From NCBI RefSeq assembly GCF_021764745.1, contig NZ_JAETXX010000003.1, positions 124,001-188,000 of the forward strand: a stretch of DNA of 64,000 nucleotides. Direction: 5' to 3'. This DNA comes from Joostella atrarenae. Its GTDB lineage: Bacteria; Bacteroidota; Bacteroidia; Flavobacteriales; Flavobacteriaceae. How positions within the stretch are numbered: position 1 is the first letter of the stretch; each line of letters begins with the position of its first letter. Both the position numbers and the translations under genes were made by a program. Below the pieces are notes generated by a model. That model had not been told where the DNA came from, made no database searches, and saw nothing but the letters and a program-made list of their open reading frames with translations. Below are positions 35,590 through 44,639 of the stretch, in pieces.

Positions 35590-35611
35590 GCTAAAACATA
35601 GCTAAAACATT
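35590..35611. repeat. Tandem 11-bp repeat beside the tRNA
   Basis: GCTAAAACATA followed directly by GCTAAAACATT. Short tandem repeats next to a tRNA are common arm-type sites for tyrosine recombinases, but no recombinase or second copy is visible. Role inferred only from position. Confidence 0.35.
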
Positions 35612-35959
35612 TAGCTTGTTTTTAAACCTCTACCCAAATAAGCACAAATCATATTAAATTTAATTTGGGATCAATCCCATTAGTTTTGTTGATGCAAAAA
35701 ATTGTATTTAATCTAAAAAAATAATCCTACATTTTTACCCACCGTAATACGTTCTAAAGTCTTAAATTTTAGTATTTAATGAGGATAAAGAGCTCTTGTT
35801 TTGTTCTAGAAAACAATTTTTAAAAATTTATTCATAACAGCTAATGGAATTAAAAAACTTTAGATTCATTATATATTATCTCAATTGATTTTTTATTGAC
35901 AGTATTATACGCTATCTTTATTAAGAAAATATTTACAATATTTTGTTTCAAATATTTAC
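35612..35959. other. Intergenic region at the left end of the element
   Basis: About 350 AT-rich bases with no gene seen. It should contain the left attachment site and the promoter of the LuxR-type gene. Confidence 0.4.
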
Positions 35960-36865
35960 ATGTCAATAATTTATCGTTATTTTAATTACACACCAGAATA
36001 TGAATATACTTCATCCATGCACTGGATTGTCATTTTCACATGTATTTCAATAGGCTTAATTACACTACATCAAATAATTCTTATTTTAAACGGAAAGTGT
36101 AAACCTGATAAAACAAAATTCAGACATTTATATTTAGCCATACTCTTCCTTTTATATAACCTATCAAATATTTTACTAACCAGAATACCATTATCAAGTT
36201 CTGCGATTTTGCAAAAAATCATTTCTTATAGTATTTCAAGTTTTATGTGTATTTATTTAATTTGGTATTTATGCAATGCTGTTAATATAAAAATATATAG
36301 AACAAAAAACTCAACCTTAATAACCTCTATTTCAGCATTAAGTATATTTTTAGTTCCATACCTATATACCAACTCATTAGATACTACAAAAAGTCTATTC
36401 TTAATTCTTCCAACTCTGTCTCTTCTAGTGTTTTTCATTTTTTACTTTAATGTTATTAAGGAAAAAGTAAAGGGACAAAATAATTTTAAAATTCAAACTT
36501 ATTTAGTTTTAAGCTCAATATTATCCATTGTTACTTTGCCTATACCTACATATTTTGGAGATTATCAACCAATAACACAACCTTTAGTATGTATGTCATT
36601 TTTCCTTGTTACCACAATGGAAATAAATAGTTATATATATAAGTTAAAATATACATATCCGCTTGTTTTTGACATTAATAATCAATACAATTTAACTCAT
36701 AGAGAAAACGAAATTGCTTTGCAAATGGTCAATGGAGATTGTTACAAAAAAATAGCTAAAAATATGTTTATTGCATATGGAACGGTCAGAAAGCATGCTT
36801 CAAATATTTTTATTAAATTAGGATGTAATAATAAAGATGAGTTCATTAATAAATTCAAAAAATAA
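35960..36865 (+). CDS. Membrane-bound LuxR-type transcriptional regulator
   Basis: 301 residues. Residues 20-230 contain about seven hydrophobic segments with short loops (7TM-like sensor). The C-terminal 65 residues are a LuxR/GerE-type helix-turn-helix: NLTHRENEIALQMVNGDCYKKIAKNMFIAYGTVRKHASNIFIKLG, with the diagnostic L-T-x-R-E, G-x-x-Y-K-x-I-A, and T-V-R-K-H-x-S-N-I-F-x-K-L-G elements. So one protein joins a membrane sensor to a DNA-binding domain. It is the first gene inside the element, beside the tRNA, and may tune excision or transfer; the signal is unknown. Confidence 0.75.
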   Translation: MSIIYRYFNYTPEYEYTSSMHWIVIFTCISIGLITLHQIILILNGKCKPDKTKFRHLYLAILFLLYNLSNILLTRIPLSSSAILQKIISYSISSFMCIYLIWYLCNAVNIKIYRTKNSTLITSISALSIFLVPYLYTNSLDTTKSLFLILPTLSLLVFFIFYFNVIKEKVKGQNNFKIQTYLVLSSILSIVTLPIPTYFGDYQPITQPLVCMSFFLVTTMEINSYIYKLKYTYPLVFDINNQYNLTHRENEIALQMVNGDCYKKIAKNMFIAYGTVRKHASNIFIKLGCNNKDEFINKFKK

Positions 36866-37108
36866 TACAAAAGCGTTTATATACCTTTAAATGTTAAGTG
36901 CGTATAAAGTTCACATGCTAAATACACAGAATCTACACATACTTAAACAAGAAAACTAAATACATCTATCGATATTTGAATAAGAGTAAATAGGATTTCT
37001 GAAATAGCTTTAACTGGTAGTTGTAACTCGTTTTTCTTCTCAAAAACTTATCACAAATAACTGTAAAACTAAGCTTTAATAATTCCATTCTCACTGAAAT
37101 GAAAGCAA

Positions 37109-37936
37109 ATGGACTTCAAATTACAGACAAGTATCCTTTTAAAAGAACTGAATAGTATTGACTCAAATTCTTTTGAAGTGATTAATCAAGCAACTAAATC
37201 CATAATAATTTGTAGAAACCTTCTAACTACATTTAAGAAAGAAATTATAAAGAACGATTTTAAATCTAGAAATGAAGAAATCATATTTTTTAAAGAAGTT
37301 AAATTAATCCCACTAATACAGCTCATTTACTTTTCCGAAATACGGTCATTTGAAATTCAGCTTCCTAAAGCAGACAAACAATCTCAAAAGAAACACATTC
37401 AAAAAAAACTTAATAAGCTAAATAGATTTTTTTTATATAATATGGACTTTGGTCAATATATTGAATCAAATCAAACTCATTTTGATTTACAATACTTTAC
37501 TAGAGACTATTTAGATCGCCTACCCATTACTTCTTCAAAATTCTATTTTCAAGATCCAGAATTCTGTACACCTCGTGATATGCTTTTAGGTAAATACAAA
37601 GCCTACAAGCTTTTCATCCAATATCTTCAAAACAAATTAGAAAAACTTCGTGTTCATAAAAACAAAGCTAACACTAAAGATTCCGGCTTAAAATGGACAG
37701 CAAATAAAACGGCGCTAACAGAACTAGTTTACGCCTTACACTCAAATAGAGTTATTAATAATGGTAATACTGATTTAAAGGAAATTGCCGAATCTATACA
37801 GAAGGTTTTCCATTGTAATCTGGGTAATTTCTACAAAACTTATTCAGAAATTAAAGCTCGTAAAATGAGTCGGACAAAATTCTTAGATGACCTTTCTTCA
37901 GGTCTACTTACTCATATGAATAATTCTGACGAATAA
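37109..37936 (+). CDS. rteC: RteC-like regulator
   Basis: 275 residues with an RteC-type C-terminus (LKWTANKTALTELVYALHSNRVINNGNTDLKEIAESIQKVFHCNLGNFYKTYSEIKARKMSRTKFLDDL), the domain known from CTnDOT-type Bacteroides elements, where RteC activates excision genes. The N-terminal part is helical and without recognised motifs. It lies between the LuxR-type gene and the HTH gene, all on the plus strand, in the regulatory end of the element. Confidence 0.85.
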   Translation: MDFKLQTSILLKELNSIDSNSFEVINQATKSIIICRNLLTTFKKEIIKNDFKSRNEEIIFFKEVKLIPLIQLIYFSEIRSFEIQLPKADKQSQKKHIQKKLNKLNRFFLYNMDFGQYIESNQTHFDLQYFTRDYLDRLPITSSKFYFQDPEFCTPRDMLLGKYKAYKLFIQYLQNKLEKLRVHKNKANTKDSGLKWTANKTALTELVYALHSNRVINNGNTDLKEIAESIQKVFHCNLGNFYKTYSEIKARKMSRTKFLDDLSSGLLTHMNNSDE

Positions 37937-38199
37937 ATTCGTAGTCAGGTCTACCTCCTGATTTAATAAAACACCCATGATTTTACTGTTCAATTAATAA
38001 AATCGCACCAAAAAGAGTCTCAAAATCAATTCAAAACACAGCATTCTTCAATATGTTAAATTTTGACAGGACTACGATTAACTAGTGAATAAAATGTATC
38101 AAACCTCATCAATTTTGTAAAACGAAAGTCAGATCATGCTATAGGCAAATAAATGATATGATATTTCAACACCAATCTTTTCATTTAAATCCATTTACT

Positions 38200-38487
38200 A
38201 TGCCAACAAGCATCATTACAACAGACGATCTTAGAGATTTTAAAATTGAACTTCTCGAAGACATAAAAAAACTACTCCTTGAACACTCTAAGGGAAATCT
38301 AAAAAAATACCTTAAATCAACTGAGGTTCTGAAGCTTTTACAAATCAGCCCTGGAACGCTGCAAAACTTACGAGTAAATGGTACAATACCATATACAAGA
38401 ATGGGTGGTATTATTTTTTATGAATGTGATGAAATTCAAAAAGTAATGACAGGAAATCGAGTTCATAATAAAATTAAGGATGTATGA
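38200..38487 (+). CDS. Helix-turn-helix (excisionase-like) DNA-binding protein
   Basis: 95 residues from the ATG at 38200 (an ATG at 38158 gives an unsupported extension). N-terminal TTDDLRDFKIELLEDIKKLL helix, then a KYLKSTEVLKLLQISPGTLQNLRVNGTIPYTRMGGIIFYECDEI block, a MerR/HTH_17-type winged helix with the TLQNLR-x-NGTIPYTRMGG pattern. Small proteins like this act as excisionases or regulators in Bacteroidota elements. It overlaps the next gene by 4 bases. Confidence 0.78.
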   Translation: MPTSIITTDDLRDFKIELLEDIKKLLLEHSKGNLKKYLKSTEVLKLLQISPGTLQNLRVNGTIPYTRMGGIIFYECDEIQKVMTGNRVHNKIKDV

Positions 38488-39131
38488 ATTATATAAGGCA
38501 TCTCAATGCTACATTTCAAAAATTCTATGCAGACAAAAGGTTAAACACAACACATGTAAGCTTGTATATGTCTTTGTTTCAATTTTGGAATTTAAATCGA
38601 TTTCGAGAAGAATTTTACATAGACAGACAAGAAGTTATGGAACTCTCAAAAATTGGTTCGACAGCAACTTATCATCGCTGTTTAAAACAGATGGATTCAT
38701 GGAATTATCTAAAATATTTCCCATCACACAACCCTTATAAAGGCAGTAAAATCAAGTTGTTCAATTTAGATACAACCTCAAAACATGTTGTGAAGGAGTT
38801 GGAAACAAGTACTAAACAAGCATTGATACGTAATACAAACAGTAATAAACAAATAGAAAATATAAATAAAACTAAGCTACCAAAAAATGAATTTGAAGTC
38901 ATTGATTTTTTTAAAAACAAAAAATGGTCGCCTAATGAAGCCAGGAAATTCTACAATCATTATCAAGGTATCGGTTGGAAAATTGGTGGTAAAATAAAAA
39001 TTGAAGATTGGCATGCTATAGCTAGTAATTGGATTATTAAAGCCAATGAGTATAAAACATCAAATGCTGTTTCTCAAAAAAAAGACAACCTGCGAACCAA
39101 TAAAAACAAAGATTATGCGCAACCCTTGTAA
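38484..39131 (+). CDS. Replication-initiation-like protein of the element
   Basis: 215 residues. N-terminal winged-helix-like part (THVSLYMSLFQFWNLNRFREEFYIDRQEVMELSKIGSTATYHRCLKQM) resembles the DNA-binding domain of phage/plasmid replication initiators; the C-terminal half (NEFEVIDFFKNKKWSPNEARKFYNHYQGIGWKIGGKIKIEDWHAIASNWI) resembles a DnaD-like domain. Paired with a downstream DnaC-like ATPase, this looks like a replication module. Assignment rests on shape and context, not on a family I can name with certainty. Confidence 0.6.
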   Translation: MNYIRHLNATFQKFYADKRLNTTHVSLYMSLFQFWNLNRFREEFYIDRQEVMELSKIGSTATYHRCLKQMDSWNYLKYFPSHNPYKGSKIKLFNLDTTSKHVVKELETSTKQALIRNTNSNKQIENINKTKLPKNEFEVIDFFKNKKWSPNEARKFYNHYQGIGWKIGGKIKIEDWHAIASNWIIKANEYKTSNAVSQKKDNLRTNKNKDYAQPL

Positions 39132-39771
39132 AATAGTCGAAGAAAATAAAGAATATTCCATCGGAACATTCAATGGTAATCAAGTGATTTACGATTTTGA
39201 CAGGATTCTAATCTATCTGGACATTAAAGGAAAAATGCTCTTTGGTAATGGTTTTAAAATTCATGAAGAAGACCATCCAATCATTTTAAAACTTTGTCAT
39301 TATTTAATAAATGATAAAGAAAATTGCGAAAAGCACGAGATAGACCCCAACAAAGGCATTTTACTTTCAGGACCTGTAGGCTGCGGTAAAACAAGTCTCA
39401 TGCTTTTACTGAAACACATTGTGCCATTTCAAAGGCCATACATTCTAATTCCTTCTCGGAATATTGTATTTGGTTTTAATCATATTGGCTACAAAACTAT
39501 TGAAGATTTTGGTTGTAGACAGTTTTTCTGCTTTGATGATTTGGGAGTAGAACCAACAGGAAGGCATTACGGAAAAGACTGTAACGTTATGGGCGAAATA
39601 TTACTTTCTCGTCATGAACTTTTAATAGACCACCACATTAAAACACACGCTACTACAAACCTAAATGCTGAAGAGTTAGAGGATTTATATGGCAATAGAG
39701 TACGAAGTCGTATGCGGCAATTATTCAACCTCGTAGCATTTGACCCAGACACTAACGATAAAAGAAAATAA
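39115..39771 (+). CDS. DnaC-like P-loop ATPase (helicase-loader type)
   Basis: 218 residues from the ATG at 39115 (an upstream in-frame ATG would lie deep in the previous gene). Walker A GPVGCGKTSLML near residues 81-92 and Walker B FFCFDDLG near 140-147 with DDL, as in DnaC/IstB ATPases; then THATTNLNAEELEDLYGNRVRSRMRQLFN, a typical sensor and arginine-finger region. Likely loads a helicase or transposition-type machinery onto element DNA. It overlaps the previous gene by 17 bases. Confidence 0.72.
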   Translation: MRNPCKIVEENKEYSIGTFNGNQVIYDFDRILIYLDIKGKMLFGNGFKIHEEDHPIILKLCHYLINDKENCEKHEIDPNKGILLSGPVGCGKTSLMLLLKHIVPFQRPYILIPSRNIVFGFNHIGYKTIEDFGCRQFFCFDDLGVEPTGRHYGKDCNVMGEILLSRHELLIDHHIKTHATTNLNAEELEDLYGNRVRSRMRQLFNLVAFDPDTNDKRK

Positions 39772-39827
39772 CAGATTTCTTCCCAACAGCAATTGGGATT
39801 AACGGTAATGCAACAAATACAATTACA

Positions 39828-40949
39828 ATGAAAATAGCAACATTTAACATCCAGAACTTATTCCATAGAGATAAAAGCTTATTAGAAAAACCTGTTGGGA
39901 AATTATTTACCGATTGGATCACAGAACTTGATACGCTCATGCTCCAAACTTCAAAATCATTACCACAACATGATCGAATAAGAGAACTCTCATTTTTAAT
40001 TGGTTTTGAAAAATCAAGCCCACGCCCCTATGCGGTTTTACGACGCAAAGCAGGATTTCTGTATATGAAAGGTTTAAGTCATTCAGTAGAAAACAGAGCT
40101 GGAGAACTTACAAACTGGAGTGGATGGATTGAGCTCCAAACCGTTCCTATAAAAAATGGCGCTATTAATCATAAAGCTCAAGTTATTGCTGATGTAAATC
40201 CTGATATTTTAATATTACAAGAAATAGAAGACCGAGCTTCGTTTGAGGACTTCAATCAGCTCATTCTTCCTGAATTTAACTGCAAACCATTTGAACACTC
40301 ATTTGTTATACAAGGTAACGCTATGAATAGTTTAGAAATGGGAATAGCACTCAGAAAAGGCTACATTCTAGAAGCTGTTAGAATCCACAACATCAATGAA
40401 GCAATTAACGACGATGGTAAAAGCCTTATAGAATACGAAATTACGACACCATCAAAAGAAAAAATTTGGTTATTAAATACTTACCTACAATTACAAACTA
40501 AAGACAAAGAACAATCTGATAACATCCGAAAAAAACAAGTTTTTAATATCGCTAAAATTTACAATAAACTGATTGCTGAAGGTAAAACCAATATTATCAT
40601 CGCAGGCACATTTAATGCGCCATCTTATTGTAATTCCCTATCGCCTTTAATACAAGATACCGACTTGAAAGACATTACAAAGCACCTTTCTTTTGAAGTA
40701 GAAATCGATAACGGAAAAGATGCTACTTATCATAGATTAGGAGCCTACCGAATGGGCGTTAACATAAAACAAAAAGATTACATGCTCTTCTCCCCTGCTT
40801 TATTTGATAAAATGACCGACAGCGGCTTAAACCGTAAAGCCGTTTGGCCTGAAAAACGCCCACAATGGTCAATTTATAAATCTGTTATTAATAAAAATGT
40901 TGCTGCTAGTGAACATCCTTTGGTTTGGGGGAAGATTGATTCAAAGTAA
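39828..40949 (+). CDS. Endonuclease/exonuclease/phosphatase-fold protein with altered active-site motifs
   Basis: 373 residues of the EEP fold: the TFNIQNLF start (motif with the first Asn), ILQEIED (Mg-binding Glu), EMGIALRKG. Three catalytic motifs differ from the usual forms: the NTHL-type His is Tyr (WLLNTYLQ), GDFN is GTFN at residues 260-263, and SDHxP is SEHPLVW near the end. The Asp in GDFN and the His in NxHL are normally needed for catalysis, so the protein may be inactive or use a changed mechanism. It sits on the plus strand, convergent to the ABC-3C cassette. Confidence 0.65.
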   Translation: MKIATFNIQNLFHRDKSLLEKPVGKLFTDWITELDTLMLQTSKSLPQHDRIRELSFLIGFEKSSPRPYAVLRRKAGFLYMKGLSHSVENRAGELTNWSGWIELQTVPIKNGAINHKAQVIADVNPDILILQEIEDRASFEDFNQLILPEFNCKPFEHSFVIQGNAMNSLEMGIALRKGYILEAVRIHNINEAINDDGKSLIEYEITTPSKEKIWLLNTYLQLQTKDKEQSDNIRKKQVFNIAKIYNKLIAEGKTNIIIAGTFNAPSYCNSLSPLIQDTDLKDITKHLSFEVEIDNGKDATYHRLGAYRMGVNIKQKDYMLFSPALFDKMTDSGLNRKAVWPEKRPQWSIYKSVINKNVAASEHPLVWGKIDSK

Positions 40950-40969
40950 CTAAATAATCAAATATTCTT

Positions 40970-43087
40970 TTAAAACAGAGAATTAATTACTTTATGATTA
41001 TTTAATTTAATTAAATAATAAGAACCCTTTTCTAAATCATTAATTATTTCATCTAAATCTATTTTTTCTTTTTTATCGTTATTCAATGGTTTATCAATTG
41101 AAGTAAAAATAATTGTTTGCTTATTTTTCTCTTTAGAAACTTTCTCAAAAAGAGCTTTTAAGCTACTTAACTTTGTTCTATGTTGCCCTGGTTCATCAAA
41201 CATAATTAATCCTGGATGATTTTCACCATTATTACGTAAAGCTAATGTATAAGCCCAAATATTTCGTACAAAATCTGATGCAGAAGAGTTAATTCTTACT
41301 GATTGAGGTTGCTTATCATCAGCATATCTTTTATATACAGGAAAATATTTAAATGGCTCTTTTCTATTTATTGAAATTTGATATTTTTCGTTACTATCAT
41401 ATCCAAATGAATACAGCAAATCTTTATAATTTGACTCAAATGCCTTTATTTTTACTTCATCATAAGATTTTTCAAGCCCATTTAATTTTATAAGTATATT
41501 ATGATGATTATTTGCTAAATTAATTAGCTCTTCTTTGAGTTCATTTAATTGTAATTCAAATTTATTTAGATTTTCTACTTCTTGTTGTAACTGAATTTTT
41601 TGAACAACCTCAGACTCAGACAAAGCTCTATCATCAGCAATTAAATCTTTTGAAAGTGACTTTAATAGGATCTCTTTATTTCTTAAAGTATTTTTAAAAT
41701 ATAATAACAAATTATTTTTCTCTTCAACAGTATTGGTTAGACTCTTAAGGGTTGAATCTATTATTAATTTTTGACTTTGTAAAAAACTTTTATTTTCCTC
41801 TAGAGATAACTGAGGAATAGTGATTTCATTATTGGAAATAATGTCCTCTGTTACCACTTGTGTACAAGTAGGGCACTTACTTTCTTTTTTATTATCAAAT
41901 AAATTATTATTAAATACTTTAATTAGATTTGTATGTTCCTTAATTTCTTTTTTAATATCAATTAGTTGACGGTTAATATTTTTAATTTGTAATTTTTCAA
42001 TATTTAAATTGTTCTCATACTCTTCAATATATTTATTTAATTCTATGTACTGAATTTTAGTTTCTTCGTATTTATGAAGTACTTCTTCCTTTTTGCTTTC
42101 GATTGTGGCAAATGGTTTTTTTTCTAAAACAGAAATTGATTCTTTTGTGTTTTTTAAATACTCATTATAGCCAATAACTTCATCTTCAGAAATTTGAAAA
42201 TTGGATGATATTAAATCTATTTCTCTTTTTTCTGTAGTAATAGTTTCAGGAAGTGAAGTTATAGTCGCATTATTTTGTTTCTCTAAATAAGAAAACTCTT
42301 TAATGGTTTTATTCCAGCTATCTGTAATGCTGTTTTTTTCTTTATTGTAAGTATCTCTTTTAGTAGAAATATTGATTTCATCTAAATTCAGAAGAAATTC
42401 AATAACCTTTTCTTTAGGTTTTGTGACTCCAAAATAAGGCATTGTCGCGAAAAAGTCTGACCATCCTTTAGTTTGTTCAATAAATATTGATGAAAATATC
42501 ATTTGTAAATACAAAGGACTATAGTCTGACTTAGCATTGCTATTACTTACATCTGGTACAGTTAATTCTATAAAATCTTTCAACCATTCGTAAAAGCCAT
42601 TAGGGTCATCATTATTTCCTCTACCATTAACGAAAAATATCCCTTTAACAGTATCTTCATCAATCTTTTCAAGTTTCGATTTATAGATTGTTATATTCGA
42701 TTGCTTTTCATCTTGATTAGAAGCTAAAATGGCACGCTCTAAACATACAATTTCATTTTTATCATTTTCTATTTCTAGAAAAACTTTAGACCTACTAACA
42801 ATATAGTTTTCACCTGTTTCTTCATCACCTTCTTCAATTCCATCTGTTTTTATAACAAATGTATCTTTTAAGGCTTTGTCAAGTGCTTTGTTATTGTTAC
42901 CGCCCAATAACTCCTCCATACCAAGAGCATAAAATATACATGAATTTATAATTGTTTTACCTCTTGAGTTTTCACCTGCAATTATATTTAGACCCTGATT
43001 AAAGGGAAATTCAAAACCATATAAATCATCTATAGTTTCGCTTTTATTAGTTAAGATTTCAACTCTTAATTTATTTATTTTAAACAT
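40970..43087 (-). CDS. Rad50/SMC-like ABC ATPase of the predicted ABC-3C conflict cassette
   Basis: 705 residues. Walker A GENSRGKT at 38-45; Walker B GLIMFDEPGQH near 626-636; a long coiled-coil middle (about 240-560) with a zinc-hook-like CPTC at residues 405-408. This gives the Rad50-like plan seen in many conflict-system ATPases. It is the last of four overlapping or abutting minus-strand genes. I infer that it senses or tethers nucleic acid and gates the protease component; not shown. Confidence 0.78.
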   Translation of the reverse strand: MFKINKLRVEILTNKSETIDDLYGFEFPFNQGLNIIAGENSRGKTIINSCIFYALGMEELLGGNNNKALDKALKDTFVIKTDGIEEGDEETGENYIVSRSKVFLEIENDKNEIVCLERAILASNQDEKQSNITIYKSKLEKIDEDTVKGIFFVNGRGNNDDPNGFYEWLKDFIELTVPDVSNSNAKSDYSPLYLQMIFSSIFIEQTKGWSDFFATMPYFGVTKPKEKVIEFLLNLDEINISTKRDTYNKEKNSITDSWNKTIKEFSYLEKQNNATITSLPETITTEKREIDLISSNFQISEDEVIGYNEYLKNTKESISVLEKKPFATIESKKEEVLHKYEETKIQYIELNKYIEEYENNLNIEKLQIKNINRQLIDIKKEIKEHTNLIKVFNNNLFDNKKESKCPTCTQVVTEDIISNNEITIPQLSLEENKSFLQSQKLIIDSTLKSLTNTVEEKNNLLLYFKNTLRNKEILLKSLSKDLIADDRALSESEVVQKIQLQQEVENLNKFELQLNELKEELINLANNHHNILIKLNGLEKSYDEVKIKAFESNYKDLLYSFGYDSNEKYQISINRKEPFKYFPVYKRYADDKQPQSVRINSSASDFVRNIWAYTLALRNNGENHPGLIMFDEPGQHRTKLSSLKALFEKVSKEKNKQTIIFTSIDKPLNNDKKEKIDLDEIINDLEKGSYYLIKLNNHKVINSLF

Positions 43088-43093
43088 ATTGAT

Positions 43094-43549
43094 TTATATT
43101 AATTTCCAATTCTTATTAGCTCTATTTAATTTAGTCTTAGGTATGTTACCTATTTTTTTTATTTTATCTATTTCCTCTTGAAATAATTCATATTCAGTAA
43201 TCGAACTTAATACATCAATACCTTTTTTTGTGATTTCAATTTCTAAAGTGTTACTCACTATTTTCTTTTGTATGTATTCTTCGATGTAACCTAAGGCCAA
43301 AACCTTTTCAATACCAAATTCAAATGACCAAGGAATTAATGAATTTCTAATTTCTCTTTTTAAATCATATAAAACTTGGTAGTTTTTATCATTACGTAAA
43401 CTCCAAAAGACTAAATGAATTAATTGTAAACTAGCTTTTTTACTTCTGCCACATTCGTTAATAATTGAGAGTAACATAACAAGCTTATAATATGCATTAT
43501 ACTTTATAGATACAGATGTTTTTTTTTCGTCTAATATTATGTTAATCAT
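43094..43549 (-). CDS. Middle component (MC) of the ABC-3C cassette
   Basis: 151 residues. A helical winged-helix-like protein (YNAYYKLVMLLSIINECGRSKKASLQLIHLVFWSLRN then LVALGYIEEY, EITKKGIDVLSS and a final NWKLI) consistent with the small middle component of ABC three-component systems. It lies between the ATPase and the protease gene, with 6 bases to the ATPase and an 8-base overlap with the protease. The assignment is by size, fold pattern and place in the operon. Confidence 0.6.
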   Translation of the reverse strand: MINIILDEKKTSVSIKYNAYYKLVMLLSIINECGRSKKASLQLIHLVFWSLRNDKNYQVLYDLKREIRNSLIPWSFEFGIEKVLALGYIEEYIQKKIVSNTLEIEITKKGIDVLSSITEYELFQEEIDKIKKIGNIPKTKLNRANKNWKLI

Positions 43550-44639
43550 TTTTTGTAAAGTTTAAAGTACACATACCTAACCATTCAATTATTTGAAAAT
43601 CAGCAAAATCTATATCCATTTTTTTGGGTAAAAAATCTAATTCATCTTTAAGTCTATATTGTAAAGTTTGTTTTAAATCTAAAGCTTCATTATTATTATT
43701 TACCGACCTTGTATAGTCTTCTTCTACTAAATTCACATATTTAGTAACAATTCCTTTAAACTTTATATATAAATCTGGAGCTTCATTCTCTAACAACCTA
43801 ATATTCTGAAGCATAGATAAATATCTTTTTATTTGCCTAGTAGTAATAGAATTTGCTTTTTCAATATCTGAATATATAACTTTGTTTTTTCTACTTAGTT
43901 TTTCAAAAAAATCACTTTTACTTTCTTCAAAAGCTACTATTTCTTGTTCTATATATGTTTTCTCTAAATTTTCTGTCCAACTTCTTAATTCATTCAAATC
44001 AGATAAATCTACGTACGAACTGAAGTAATCTTGAATGTGACTTACAGAACAGCAGTTAATATCATCATTCCAAGCTTTATCTGTAACAACAGAATTTAAA
44101 ATGCCTATCAAAAATGGAGTGTTATATCTTATAGTGAAAACACCACTGCCAGACAATCCTCGTGCTAATAAATGCCCATCTTCTCCTCCTTGTTGGAAAG
44201 TTTCACCTTCGGTTAATTTAATTTTAAAACACTGATTTGAATCGCTTGTTGTTATTATTTTACTTGGAAATGGTCTGTATTCATTATTATTGACACCTTG
44301 ATAACCACAAAATTTAACATCCGTTTGTGCTATAAACTGGTGAGCTAAATTATATTGATATAACATTTTATCTTCTCCTTCAAAATCTATTTCAATTAGT
44401 GCAAAATCTTTGTCATAATCAAACTCTCTAACTGTAACTACTTGAATGTTTTCAAATTCGGATTTATAATCGTTTTGTTTTTCAATTAAAATGTCTTCAA
44501 TTCTTGGTTCTACTTCTCCTAAACAGTGAGCTGCTGTAAATACATAAAAGGTAGTTTCTCCAGCTATTAAAACACCGCTTCCAATATTACCATTACATTT
44601 TACACGCACACAATATTTTTCAGGTTCGTTATTTGTCAT
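43542..44639 (-). CDS. Trypsin-like serine protease with ABC-3C-type C-terminal domain
   Basis: 365 residues from the ATG at 44639 (an in-frame ATG at 44666 is possible). The chymotrypsin-fold triad is readable: His38 in TAAHC, Asp78 in DYDKDFALIEI, Ser165 in GLSGSGVF. Residues about 235-365 are a helical C-terminal region ending in ADFQIIEWLGMCTLNF, the kind of C-terminal component that couples effectors to ABC-3C ATPases. It has no signal peptide, so the protease is intracellular, an effector rather than an exported enzyme. It overlaps the previous and next genes. Confidence 0.68.
   Translation of the reverse strand: MTNNEPEKYCVRVKCNGNIGSGVLIAGETTFYVFTAAHCLGEVEPRIEDILIEKQNDYKSEFENIQVVTVREFDYDKDFALIEIDFEGEDKMLYQYNLAHQFIAQTDVKFCGYQGVNNNEYRPFPSKIITTSDSNQCFKIKLTEGETFQQGGEDGHLLARGLSGSGVFTIRYNTPFLIGILNSVVTDKAWNDDINCCSVSHIQDYFSSYVDLSDLNELRSWTENLEKTYIEQEIVAFEESKSDFFEKLSRKNKVIYSDIEKANSITTRQIKRYLSMLQNIRLLENEAPDLYIKFKGIVTKYVNLVEEDYTRSVNNNNEALDLKQTLQYRLKDELDFLPKKMDIDFADFQIIEWLGMCTLNFTKND

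Noticed and set aside
38158-38199. Upstream ATG for the HTH gene
   Set aside because: The extra 14 residues (phenylalanine-rich) do not look like part of the family; the ATG at 38200 leads straight into the conserved TTDDLRDF segment.
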